NCBI RefSeq assembly: GCF_002001105.1
Contig: NZ_MUNP01000070.1
Location: 141,093-205,092 of the forward strand
Direction of reading: 5' to 3'
Source of the DNA: Rhodanobacter sp. C06
GTDB taxonomy: Bacteria > Pseudomonadota > Gammaproteobacteria > Xanthomonadales > Rhodanobacteraceae
DNA length: 64,000 bases
Positions 54,008-62,473 of this stretch are shown piece by piece. Position numbers and translations under genes: made by a program. The stretch's first letter is position 1. Each line of letters begins with the position of its first letter. The notes beneath the pieces are model-generated. The model worked only from the letters and a program-made list of their open reading frames with translations, was not told the origin of the DNA and did no database searches.

Positions 54008-55591
54008 ATGAACGTCTGGCTGCGACGTACGAACGCTTGCGCGGCGCTGGCGCTGCTCGGGCTGGCGCTCGGCGGCTGCTCGGCATTGCGCACCGATTTC
54101 GTGAAGCGTCCGTCGCATGCCTTGCCGCCGACCACCAGCACGCCCAGCGCGCGCTACGTGCATGCCGCGGCGGACCAGCATCCGCAGCAGTCCGGCTTCC
54201 GCCTGATGACCGACGGCACCAATGCGCTGATGAGCCGCGTGGCGCTGATCGACGAGGCCAAGCACGCGGTCGATCTGCAGTACTACATCTTCAAGAACGA
54301 CGCGACCGGCCGGCTGGTGGCGCAGCACCTGCTGGCCGCGGCGGATCGCGGCGTGCGCGTGCGCCTGCTGATCGACGACATCAACGTGAGCCACGAGGTC
54401 GGCATGCTCGATGCGCTGAACGCGAGCCCGAACTTCAAGGTGCGCCTGTTCAACCCCTTCCACACGCGCAAGCCCTCGCTGCTGTCCAAGACCGTGCAGC
54501 TGCTGTTCTCGCCGAGCCGGCTCAACCACCGCATGCACAACAAGTCGTTCATCGTGGACAACAACGTGGCGATCGTCGGTGGCCGCAACATCGGCGACGA
54601 CTATTTCAGCGTCGACCGCACCACCGACTTCCGCGACCTCGACCTGATCGCGATCGGGCCGGTGGTGAAGGAAGCCTCGCGCGCGTTCGACGAATACTGG
54701 AACTGCCCCGCCGCCTACCCAGTCACGGCGTTCCGCGGCAAGCGTGCCAACCACTACGACCTGGCGCAACTGCGTGCCAACCTCGGGCGCGACGCACGCC
54801 ACTTCGCGCAAACGGATTACGCGCAGGCGGCGGCGCAGGATTATCCCGACGGCCCTTCGGGCGACCGCCATGGTGCGTGGTTCTGGGGGCCGGCGAGGCT
54901 GGTCGCCGACCAGCCGGCCAAGATCGAACCACATCAGGACAACCCGGCGCTGCGCATCGCCCCCCAGATCCGGGCGATGACCGACCGGGCGCAACACGAA
55001 CTGCTGCTGGTCTCGCCGTACTTCGTGCCCAGCAAGCAGGACGTGCGTTATCTCGTCGGCCTGGTAGCACGCGGCGTGACGGTAAAGGTACTCACCAATT
55101 CGCTCGCCTCCACCGACGAGCCGGCCGTGCATGCAGGCTATTCACGGCATCGGCGCGCACTGCTGGAAGGCGGCGTGCAGCTGTGGGAACTGCGTCCCGC
55201 CGTCGGCGCGCCGCAACCGGCAACCGCCAAGGGCACCTCGTCCGGCGTCAGCCTGCATGCCAAGGCGATCGTGGTGGACCGGCAACAAACCTTCATCGGT
55301 TCGATGAACATGGACCAGCGCTCGAAGCTGCTGAACACCGAGATGGGCATCATCGTCGACAGCCCGGCATTGGCGGCCGCGGTGAAGCAGTTCTTCGACA
55401 ACGCCACCCGGCCGGCGAACGCCTATCGGGTGATCCTGGTCGCGAGAGGCCTGCCGCACGCCGGCCGGATGCGATGGCTGGCGAGCGACGACGGCAAGCC
55501 GGTAAGTTACGACCGCGATCCCGGCGTCAGCATGATGCGTCGGCTGGAAGTATGGGCGCTCCGGCTGTTGCCGATCGAGGGCATGCTCTGA
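54008..55591 (+). CDS. Phospholipase D-family lipoprotein (cardiolipin synthase-like)
   Basis: A 527-residue protein. The lipobox LALGGC near residue 22 predicts a lipid-anchored periplasmic protein. Two HKD motifs are present: HNKSFIVDNNVAIVGGRN (H177) and HAKAIVVDRQQTFIGSMN (H417). The arrangement is like YmdC/ClsC-type enzymes, which join phosphatidyl groups to make cardiolipin. The start at 54008 gives the lipoprotein signal; upstream frames add about 35 residues without it. It follows the NRAMP-like gene by 162 bases on the same strand. Confidence 0.87.
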   Translation: MNVWLRRTNACAALALLGLALGGCSALRTDFVKRPSHALPPTTSTPSARYVHAAADQHPQQSGFRLMTDGTNALMSRVALIDEAKHAVDLQYYIFKNDATGRLVAQHLLAAADRGVRVRLLIDDINVSHEVGMLDALNASPNFKVRLFNPFHTRKPSLLSKTVQLLFSPSRLNHRMHNKSFIVDNNVAIVGGRNIGDDYFSVDRTTDFRDLDLIAIGPVVKEASRAFDEYWNCPAAYPVTAFRGKRANHYDLAQLRANLGRDARHFAQTDYAQAAAQDYPDGPSGDRHGAWFWGPARLVADQPAKIEPHQDNPALRIAPQIRAMTDRAQHELLLVSPYFVPSKQDVRYLVGLVARGVTVKVLTNSLASTDEPAVHAGYSRHRRALLEGGVQLWELRPAVGAPQPATAKGTSSGVSLHAKAIVVDRQQTFIGSMNMDQRSKLLNTEMGIIVDSPALAAAVKQFFDNATRPANAYRVILVARGLPHAGRMRWLASDDGKPVSYDRDPGVSMMRRLEVWALRLLPIEGML

Positions 55592-55938
55592 GAAGAGAAG
55601 GCTGACGAGAACGAATCGGGGGACCAGGCAGGCTCCGCCGCACTATCCACAATCGGTTCGCCCGCCCCGCCACATCGCGTATCTGCCCCCGCAAATGTTG
55701 TGTGTCGCATCGTACATACAGCCGGCACGGGATATTCGATGATGCCTGTGTGCACTCGCTGCTCTCGGCGCGACTTCGCGACAATCTCCAAAGCTCGGGC
55801 GGTTCGCCCGGGACAGGCACCTCCAGTGACCGGAATGCCACAAAAGTGGCCCGGTTCAGACATCCACCCAACGCCCCCTGTCACCACTTCCGTGCGCATG
55901 GGCGTGGCAAGTGACAACGCAGACAAAGGACACATCTC
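55592..55938. other. Gap without a recognisable gene
   Basis: About 350 bases between the phospholipase D gene and the secreted protein gene. Lower GC in places; short frames on both strands lack family patterns or ribosome sites. Confidence 0.4.
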
Positions 55939-56394
55939 ATGAAACGCCATCTTCTCGCATTGAATTCGGTTTTGATCGTCACGGCCATGGCCGTTCATCC
56001 AGGTCTGGCGCGCGCCCAACATTCCGCCGACCTGGACTGCACGATGCAGTTCTCTCTTTCAACCTGGTCGCTTGTCTACAAGCAGTCGGAGGGACGCGGC
56101 TTCGTCACCTGCCGGGATGGCCAGTCCATGCACGTCAAGATTGTCGCCAGGGGCGGTGGCCTGACGGTTGGCAAGTCCCGTATCGACGACGGAACGGGCC
56201 GTTTCACCGACGTGCATTCGATATCGGAGATTCTCGGCCACTACGGTGACGCCGAAGCTCATGCGGGAGCCGGCAACGCAAGCGAGGCGCAGGTGCTCAC
56301 CAAGGGAGATGTTTCCCTTGCGCTGTCCGGCACCGGTAAAGGCATCGATCTTGGCGTCGACGTCGGAGAGGTCACGCTCTCGCGGACAAAGTGA
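55939..56394 (+). CDS. Secreted protein of unknown function
   Basis: A 151-residue protein with a signal peptide (LALNSVLIVTAMAVHPGLARA). The mature part has two cysteines (DLDCTMQ, FVTCRDG) that could form a disulfide, and a Gly-rich beta-type sequence (VARGGGLTVGKSRI, EILGHYGDAEAHAGAG). The C-terminal VSLALSGTGKGIDLGVDVG suggests more beta strands. I do not recognise the family with confidence; it is somewhat like DUF992-type secreted proteins. Ribosome site not strong (GACAAAGGAC). Confidence 0.7.
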   Translation: MKRHLLALNSVLIVTAMAVHPGLARAQHSADLDCTMQFSLSTWSLVYKQSEGRGFVTCRDGQSMHVKIVARGGGLTVGKSRIDDGTGRFTDVHSISEILGHYGDAEAHAGAGNASEAQVLTKGDVSLALSGTGKGIDLGVDVGEVTLSRTK

Positions 56395-56579
56395 CGGAAC
56401 TGCGGCGGCTCTGGTGGCATGCAGGAATGGCCACGGCAGCGTCGCCCATGTCCAGGGTTTGATGCCCGGGGGCAGACGCGGCAATCGACAACCAGTGACC
56501 ATCTGCTACTTCCGGCATTCGGTTCGCATGCTTCGCAGTGTCCGTCTTTCTACATCCGTGCGGATTATCGGGAAAAGCC

Positions 56580-56813
56580 ATGACTACAACCTGCAACGGC
56601 GACAGCCGTCTCGAACGGGACTTCGACATTCTTCTGCAACACAATGAACAACTCATGCAGGAAAACGAGTCGCTGCGAGCCGAACTTAGACGCCTCTCCG
56701 CTGGAGGCGTGCCGATTCGATCGGTCGAGCGCTCGTTGGCGCCGGCTTATGGGACTGCCGATCCCGCCCTGTTGCGCTCCTCCCGCGACAGCGGCCAGCG
56801 ACCAGCGCGGTAG
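56580..56813 (+). CDS. Small coiled-coil protein, unrecognised
   Basis: A 77-residue product. The first half (ERDFDILLQHNEQLMQENES followed by LRAELRRL) is a clear heptad-type helix; the second half is disordered (Arg/Ser/Pro-rich). The start has GGGAAAA seven bases upstream. No family recognised. The high helix and charge content make chance less likely, but it remains tentative. Confidence 0.45.
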   Translation: MTTTCNGDSRLERDFDILLQHNEQLMQENESLRAELRRLSAGGVPIRSVERSLAPAYGTADPALLRSSRDSGQRPAR

Positions 56814-56994
56814 TCCCTCGGCAACCGGCTGCAAGGATTCCTGCTGTCACCTCTCAGCCCCCCATGCTGGCACGCGCATATGGCGTACGGAGCAGTCGAT
56901 GATCGATACCGTCCTTTCGTTGCCTGTGCGCGTGCTTCGTGCATGCAGTTCCGGCGGACATGGCCGGTGAAGCCGAGTCCCGGGCCCGTAGACG

Positions 56995-57153
56995 CTAGAT
57001 TCGCCCCATCAAGATCAATACGACGACGATAAGCACGATGAGACCCAGGCCACCGGTTGGACCGTAGCCCCATTGCCGGTTGTACGACCAACGTGGGATC
57101 GCGCCGATCAGCAGCAGGACGAGTACCACCAGAATAATGGTGCCAATGGTCAT
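56995..57153 (-). CDS. DUF3309-family small membrane protein
   Basis: A 52-residue protein: MTIGTIILVVLVLLLIGAIP, then the conserved WSYNRQWGYGPTGGLGLIV and a second hydrophobic stretch ending LILMGRI. This is the DUF3309 pattern, two short membrane segments around a W-Y-G-P-S/T-G-G loop. Function unknown; often near stress genes. AAGGAGA lies eight bases upstream of the start. Confidence 0.85.
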   Translation of the reverse strand: MTIGTIILVVLVLLLIGAIPRWSYNRQWGYGPTGGLGLIVLIVVVLILMGRI

Positions 57154-57529
57154 TTCGATTCTCCTTGGGATCGGTGAAGCAAGCACTGCACCTCGGAAAC
57201 CTCGACCTCGGATGGCAGGATTCTTCATGCGTGCCTTGCCGCAAATCACATTATCCAAGTGGTGGATCGATATCTGTTCGATAACGAACGTCGGGGCTTC
57301 CGGAGAAGCCTTGACAATGGGCACCATGGACTGTGTGCGGTCGGGTACAGACGGCGTACACCACCCGCTGCATCATGACCTTGCGCCAGTGCATCGGGAT
57401 GAAAGCATCGGTCGCCCCGTGCGCTTGAAGACCAGGAGCTTTTCGCGGCCCGATGCACCATCGGCTGCTCCGCCTCGTCCGCCCTGTGGTGGCGCAGCAG
57501 AAGACACACCGACCCCATAAGAAAGCCTC
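57154..57529. other. Gap without a recognisable gene
   Basis: About 375 bases in the divergent space between the DUF3309 gene and the desaturase. It should hold both promoters, but no FNR-type palindrome is seen. Confidence 0.4.
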
Positions 57530-58813
57530 ATGTTCGACGACCTGCTAGACACGGCTTCGTACGGTCTGCTCCACGCAGGGCCGACGACAGTGCTGCTTTA
57601 TCTGCTGGTGACGACGCAGCTCACCATATTCACCGTGACCCTGTATCTGCATCGCAGCCAAACACACCGCTCGGTCGATTTCCATCCCGCGCTCGCGCAT
57701 TTCTTCCGTTTCTGGAGCTGGTTGACCACCGCGGTGGTCACCCGCGAATGGGTTGCCGTGCATCGGAAGCACCATGCGCACGCCGATACCGCGCAAGACC
57801 CGCACAGCCCTTACATCGTCGGCATCCGCCGGTTGCTGTGGGAAGGCAGCGAGCTTTATACCGCGGCACGCCACGACGGAAAGCTGCTGGCCAAGTACGG
57901 CCGTGGCACGCCAGATGACTGGATCGAACGCCACGTGTACACGCCTCACTGCAATTGGGGTCCGACGCTGCTGGCGTTCATCAGCGTGGCTCTGTTCGGC
58001 GTCGGCGGCATGGCGATATGGGCAGTCCAGATGATGTGGATTCCCTTCTGGGCCGCCGGCGTGGTCAATGGCATCGGCCATTGGTGGGGTTATCGCAATT
58101 TCGAGACTGCGGACAAGTCCACCAACGTCGTGCCGCTGGGCATCTGGGTCGGTGGCGAGGAGCTGCACAACAACCATCACGCCTTTCCCGGTTCGGCGAA
58201 GTTCTCGGTACGCCGCTTCGAATTCGATCTGGGATGGTTCGTCATCCAGGCCCTTTCCAGACTCGGGCTCGCGGAGGTCAAGCGCATCGCCGTCGTCGAA
58301 CAGGCAAACATGACGAACCACCTGGCCATTCGCAAGGCACAACCGGTGACATTGGCGCCACGGGTGAAAGTCATGACGGAATTCTTCCGCAAGGTCACCT
58401 TGCCGGTCGTGCGCGAGGAAGTCCGGTACAGGGATCGCCACACACCGTCACTTTCGATACGACTGCGCCATGCGCTGGCCGACGGCGGCCGCTGGCTGTC
58501 GACGGACGAGCGGAGGCGCCTTGATGCGTGGATCGATGCCCGGCCGCGCCTGCGCACCATCTGCCGGTTCCGAACACAGCTTGCCGCGTTGATGGAAAGC
58601 CGCTGTGCGGACCATGTGGCGGAGTCGATGATGCAATGGGTGCGTGCGGCCGGAGCCAGCGGCATCGACGCGCTGCAGGGGTTCGCCCTCTCCATGGGCG
58701 CCAACATGGCCGTGCCAGGTTCTCAAGCCGGAGCTGCCGACATCGTTTTCCCGTCCATCCATCGCCCGACGGGCGACGCGGCCGTCCGCCAACGGCGGGA
58801 TCCGCATGTCTGA
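57530..58813 (+). CDS. Membrane fatty acid desaturase (acyl-CoA delta-9 type)
   Basis: A 427-residue di-iron membrane enzyme. Three His boxes are present: HRSQTHRSVD, HRKHHAHADT and ELHNNHHAFP, the set of delta-9 acyl-lipid/acyl-CoA desaturases. About four membrane helices surround them. The C-terminal 140 residues (RLRHALADGGRWLSTDERRR onward) are a charged helical extension shared by DesA-type enzymes of proteobacteria. It introduces a double bond into saturated acyl chains using O2 and so adjusts membrane fluidity. It overlaps the start of the antiporter gene by eight bases. Confidence 0.9.
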   Translation: MFDDLLDTASYGLLHAGPTTVLLYLLVTTQLTIFTVTLYLHRSQTHRSVDFHPALAHFFRFWSWLTTAVVTREWVAVHRKHHAHADTAQDPHSPYIVGIRRLLWEGSELYTAARHDGKLLAKYGRGTPDDWIERHVYTPHCNWGPTLLAFISVALFGVGGMAIWAVQMMWIPFWAAGVVNGIGHWWGYRNFETADKSTNVVPLGIWVGGEELHNNHHAFPGSAKFSVRRFEFDLGWFVIQALSRLGLAEVKRIAVVEQANMTNHLAIRKAQPVTLAPRVKVMTEFFRKVTLPVVREEVRYRDRHTPSLSIRLRHALADGGRWLSTDERRRLDAWIDARPRLRTICRFRTQLAALMESRCADHVAESMMQWVRAAGASGIDALQGFALSMGANMAVPGSQAGAADIVFPSIHRPTGDAAVRQRRDPHV

Positions 58814-60107
58814 CCCGTTGTGGTCGCTCCTGCTCGGCGTGTTGCTCATTGCCATGGTGCTGACCGGGTCGCTGCTCGCCCGCATCCTGCTCAGCAGCGC
58901 GATGGTTTATCTCGTCATCGGCTACGCCATGGGGCCTGCCTGGCTTGGCCTGATAGCACCCGATCCACGCAGCAACCCGGACCTGCTGGGGCGGATTGCC
59001 GAGATGGCGCTACTCATCTCGCTGTTTACTGTCGGTCTGAGGATGGAGGTGCCGTTGCTCGACCGACGCTGGATACTGTCGTTGCGACTGGCCTTCGTCT
59101 CCATGACGATCACGGTCGGGCTCATCGCTGCGGCGGGGGTCTGGGGACTGGGGCTCTCGTTGGGTGGCGCGGTGTTGCTAGGTGGCATCCTGGCACCTAC
59201 CGATCCCGTGCTTGCCTCGGGGGTCAAAACGGAGCGCGGAACAAATCCCGATGGCCTCCGCTTCAGCCTTGCCGGCGAGGGTGCATTGAACGACGGCACC
59301 GCCTTCCCTTTCGTGCTGCTTGGCCTCGGCTTGTTGGGCCTGCATGCCCTCGGTGCGTACGGATGGCACTGGTGGGCGATAGACGTGTTGTGGGCCACCG
59401 TGGGCGGGCTCGGCATTGGTGCGCTGCTGAGCGCCGCGATCGGCAAGCTGCTCGTGCACCTGCGCACGCGCCATGGACAGGCGACCGGGCTCGACGAGTT
59501 CGTGTCGCTGGGTATCGTCGCGGTGACCTATGGCGTGGCGCAGCTTTGCCACGCATCGGGGTTTCTGGCCGTATTCGCCGCAGGCCTGGCGCTGCAACGG
59601 GTGAAGGAACATCCGCAGGCCGGGGCGACGTCGCTCGGTACGGTCCCTCCGTTCCACCGGCATGCCTACGGTGCGTCCCACCACGCGAGCGCGACGATGA
59701 CGCATGCCGTGCGCGGCTTCAACGCCCAGCTGGAAAAGCTCGCCGAACTGACCATGGTGCTGCTCGTCGGCGCGATGCTCCCCTACATGACCCCGTGGCG
59801 CGACCTGTGGTGGTTCATCCCGCTGCTGTTCATGGTGATACGGCCGGCAGCCGTGTTCGCCGGCACCCTCGGGAGATCCGCAGGCCTGCCCCAACGCGCC
59901 ATGATCGGCTGGTTCGGCATTCGCGGGATCGGCTCCGTGTTCTATCTGTTGTTCGCGATCCGGCATGGGGTGAACGGTCCGCTCGCACAGAAACTGGTCA
60001 CGCTCACCTTGGTCTGCGTGGCAGTCTCCATCCTGGTGCACGGTGCGTCGATGCGGCCGTTGATGCGCTGGTATATGAGACCCTTGGGCGATGATGCCGG
60101 GACATAA
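58806..60107 (+). CDS. Na+/H+ antiporter, CPA1 (NhaP) family
   Basis: A 433-residue membrane protein with about twelve helices. The ion-site motif APTDPVLASGV (about residues 132-142) and NDGTAFPFVLLG (about 162) are typical of CPA1 exchangers. Late motif GIRGIGSVFYLLFAI is also conserved. It exports Na+ (or K+) for H+ entry. The start at 58806 overlaps the desaturase stop (ATGTCTGA); the coupling suggests coordinated membrane adaptation. A clear rho-independent terminator follows. Confidence 0.92.
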   Translation: MSDPLWSLLLGVLLIAMVLTGSLLARILLSSAMVYLVIGYAMGPAWLGLIAPDPRSNPDLLGRIAEMALLISLFTVGLRMEVPLLDRRWILSLRLAFVSMTITVGLIAAAGVWGLGLSLGGAVLLGGILAPTDPVLASGVKTERGTNPDGLRFSLAGEGALNDGTAFPFVLLGLGLLGLHALGAYGWHWWAIDVLWATVGGLGIGALLSAAIGKLLVHLRTRHGQATGLDEFVSLGIVAVTYGVAQLCHASGFLAVFAAGLALQRVKEHPQAGATSLGTVPPFHRHAYGASHHASATMTHAVRGFNAQLEKLAELTMVLLVGAMLPYMTPWRDLWWFIPLLFMVIRPAAVFAGTLGRSAGLPQRAMIGWFGIRGIGSVFYLLFAIRHGVNGPLAQKLVTLTLVCVAVSILVHGASMRPLMRWYMRPLGDDAGT

Positions 60108-60112
60108 GCGAA

Positions 60113-60149
60113 AGCCCCTGGGGTCCGTCCCGGGGGCTTCCGTTTGTTA
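60113..60149 (+). terminator. Rho-independent terminator after the desaturase-antiporter operon
   Basis: AAGCCCCTGGG and CCCGGGGGCTT form an 11-bp stem with one mismatch, with a 6-base loop, followed by CCGTTTGTT. It begins five bases after the antiporter stop. Confidence 0.8.
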
Positions 60150-60196
60150 CAGCGGACTCATGGGCGGCGGAGACATGGCCTGCCGCCGGCCATGGC

Positions 60197-60373
60197 TCAC
60201 GTGTGCTTCTTGTAGTCGTCGCGGCTCTTGCCCACTTCCTTCTGGAACTTGCCAACCTGTTTCTCGGCTTGGCCGGAAGCCTCTTTCACCGGATTGCCGG
60301 TGACTTTTCCTGCGGCCTCCTTCACTGCACCCTTGATTTCGTGCTTGGTACCTTCGATGCGATTCTTGTCCAT
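60197..60373 (-). CDS. CsbD-like stress protein
   Basis: A 58-residue hydrophilic protein, MDKNRIEGTKHEIKGAVKEA then AGKVTGNPVKEASGQAEKQV. This is the CsbD/YjbJ pattern: a charged, flexible helical bundle induced by general stress in many bacteria. Two ATGs are six bases apart (60379, 60373); GGGAG touches the first and is six bases from the second, so 60373 is preferred. Function unknown. Confidence 0.88.
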   Translation of the reverse strand: MDKNRIEGTKHEIKGAVKEAAGKVTGNPVKEASGQAEKQVGKFQKEVGKSRDDYKKHT

Positions 60374-60623
60374 GATCATCTCCCATCGCGGGATTGCGAC
60401 CTCAATGACATGACTAACCTACGCGCATAACAGCCCCGTCTCTGTACGACGGCACACATACGTCGGCGCCGATATGATGTCCGGCGTGCTTCCGTACTGA
60501 GCGCGAGACTCCGGGGTAGCCCGCGTCAACAGCGTCGCCTCTTCCGGTGGCATACTTGGCCGTACCAATAGTTGCGTCGCCAAGGGACGCCGAAATTCAC
60601 TTCCGGAACGATAGAGGAAAGCC

Positions 60624-61340
60624 ATGGTTGAAGCTTCCGATCCGCGACGGAATCGACTTCTCGCCGCTCTGCCCCAAGCCGAATGGGGACGCTGGTTGCC
60701 GCACCTCGAGCCCGTGAACATGCCACTCGGCAAGGTGCTCTACGAGTCCGGCAGTCGTTTGAGCCACGTGTACTTTCCAACGACCTCGATCGTCTCGCTG
60801 TTGTACGTGATGGAAGACGGCGCCTCCGCCGAGATCGCGGTCGTCGGCAACGAAGGCATCGTCGGCATCTCGCTGTTCATGGGCGGCGAGTCGACGCCAA
60901 GCCGCGCACTGGTACAGAGCGCTGGCCAGGGATTCCGCCTCAAGTCGGACCTGATGCTGCAGGAATTTAATCGTGCCGGCCCCGTCCTCCACTTGCTGCT
61001 GCGCTACACGCAAGCCCTGATCACTCAGATGTCCCAGACGGCGGTATGCAACCGCCATCACTCGTTGGATCAGCAACTCTGCCGGTGGCTGCTGCTGAGC
61101 CTGGATCGGCTGAATTCCGAAGAGTTGGCGATGACACAAGAACTGATCGCCAACATGCTTGGCGTGCGCCGCGAGGGCGTCACTGAAGCCGCCGGCAACC
61201 TGCAGCAAGCCGGGTTGATCCGCTACCAGCGCGGCCACATCACGGTCATTGATCGCGCCGGACTCGAGCAGCGCACTTGCGAATGCTATGCCGTGGTCAA
61301 GAAAGAGTACGACCGCCTGCTTCCACAACCGCCACCGTGA
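60624..61340 (+). CDS. Crp/Fnr-family transcriptional regulator
   Basis: A 238-residue regulator. The N-terminal barrel (GKVLYESGSRLSHVYFPTTS, VVGNEGIVGISLFMGG) lacks cAMP-contact residues, and there is no cysteine cluster. The C-terminal helix-turn-helix is of the Crp type 2 (ELIANMLGVRREGVTEAAGN), with a recognition helix unlike FNR. The DNA target is probably not the TTGAT palindrome. Proteins of this subgroup are widespread in stress settings; the ligand is unknown. A 16-base palindrome (TGACTAACCATAGTCA, 61338-61353) overlaps its stop and may be a hairpin or operator. Confidence 0.88.
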   Translation: MVEASDPRRNRLLAALPQAEWGRWLPHLEPVNMPLGKVLYESGSRLSHVYFPTTSIVSLLYVMEDGASAEIAVVGNEGIVGISLFMGGESTPSRALVQSAGQGFRLKSDLMLQEFNRAGPVLHLLLRYTQALITQMSQTAVCNRHHSLDQQLCRWLLLSLDRLNSEELAMTQELIANMLGVRREGVTEAAGNLQQAGLIRYQRGHITVIDRAGLEQRTCECYAVVKKEYDRLLPQPPP

Positions 61341-61429
61341 CTAACCATAGTCAACCGCTTGATTAGCCGAAAATCCGTACTCAGGTTACCCCCGATAACG
61401 GTCGCTAATCACCGACAGCCATAGGATCG

Positions 61430-61740
61430 TGACTCAACGCCAGCTTCGAGACGCATTCGGGTGCACGCCGAATGCACGAAAACGCATGTGTGTTGAAAAG
61501 GCATGTCGATGCACAACGACGCATCTCTCCATCGCCGCGCGGGTCGAGAAAAAAGCAGGCGAACGCATGCAAACGCAGAAGAGTGCACATCGCGGCGGAA
61601 AATGCAGGACATGGCACGGAGAAGCACATCGATGCACATCGTGTAGAACCGCGTGCGCGGGAAACGCAGGAGAATGCAGATGGATGCACACGGAAGCACG
61701 GCGGTGCACGAAAGCGCAGAACGGCAAATTTCATGGTCCC
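61430..61740. repeat. Irregular GCA/TGCA-rich repetitive stretch
   Basis: The plus strand is full of short words such as CGCATG, TGCACG, TGCACA and ACGCAG at irregular spacing and is purine-rich. Several overlapping frames on both strands stay open through it because of this composition. It does not resemble the flanking coding DNA. Confidence 0.5.
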
Positions 61741-61990
61741 GCGCCGCCACCGGGAGTCATTTTCCGGCGTGGATCGCACGCACCGGCCCGCAACAGCCGA
61801 TTCGTCGTGGGCCGCTGACTGCCGGCGACGCGCCCTTCCCATGTATCCAGGAAGGGGCTATCGCGTGCACGGAGCGCCGCCGCCGACAACGTCGGGTTCC
61901 GCGCATGCGGCGCCGCGAGCTCACGCGATCACGGGTAGCGCTATGGCATCCAAGCGGCCATCAACGCAACGGTGGGGAAGGCGCCAGTAC

Positions 61991-62061
61991 ATAGGCGCCC
62001 AAGTACCCTGCGCGCGTCTACTTGGGCGCCTATCTATGTAGATAATAGGCGCCCAAGTAGA
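61991..62061. repeat. Three copies of ATAGGCGCCCAAGTA forming a large hairpin
   Basis: Copies lie at 61991-62005 (direct), 62019-62033 (inverted) and 62045-62059 (direct). The last two extend to 17 bp (62017-62033 and 62045-62061) and their loop, CTATGTAG with flanks, is itself partly palindromic. This could be a recombination or replication site, or a strong transcript hairpin. Confidence 0.7.
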
Positions 62062-62173
62062 GACACAAAGCCCGCGATGTCACCCGAGATAGGGGGATCG
62101 GGTAGAGGTCTTGCGCGTACGACGGATAGTGGTATCGAAGGGGTGAAGTCACCCAAAGGACAAGGAGTCCGCC

Positions 62174-62473
62174 ATGACCACCACCGTCGTCAATCCGTTC
62201 CCCGGCGTCTACAAGGCTGCGTATCTCGAAGAGCTGGGCGTCACGGTCGAGGAGTTCGCGCGCGACCCGGAGGCGGCCCTGAACCGCGCCGGCCAGTACG
62301 ACGCGTGCGCTCTGATGCAGGCGGGTTTGCGCCCGCTGATGCCGGCACAGGTCAGGCTTCGCCAGGCGATGGAGAAGCAGTGGGCCGCGGAGGGCACCCC
62401 GGCGGACCGCGTACCGCTGCCTCGCCCGATCCTGGCCAAGCACCGCCACGCGCAGGCGATCCTCGTCGCATGA
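62174..62473 (+). CDS. Unrecognised 99-residue protein preceding the DinG-like helicase
   Basis: A 99-residue soluble protein. It starts after AAGGAG (six bases from ATG) and reads MTTTVVNPFPGVYKAAYLEE then LGVTVEEFARDPEAALNRAG. No signal, membrane segment or known motif is seen. Its stop overlaps the next start (ATGA), so it is translationally coupled to the helicase and likely works with it. Confidence 0.65.
   Translation: MTTTVVNPFPGVYKAAYLEELGVTVEEFARDPEAALNRAGQYDACALMQAGLRPLMPAQVRLRQAMEKQWAAEGTPADRVPLPRPILAKHRHAQAILVA

Larger units (their letters stand above)
61341..62173. other. Gene-free gap with repetitive DNA and a strong inverted repeat
   Basis: About 830 bases. The first part (about 61430-61740) is GCA-rich and keeps several frames open on both strands. 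The last part holds three copies of ATAGGCGCCCAAGTA. I find no supported gene. Confidence 0.6.

Noticed and set aside
52606..55605. A 999-codon frame and an 807-codon antisense frame across the NRAMP and phospholipase D genes
   Set aside because: Both span two well-supported genes in other frames and are made of Arg/Gly/Ala/His low-complexity sequence.
61430..61740. A CRISPR array
   Set aside because: The repeated words are short and irregularly spaced; there are no fixed-length repeats and spacers.
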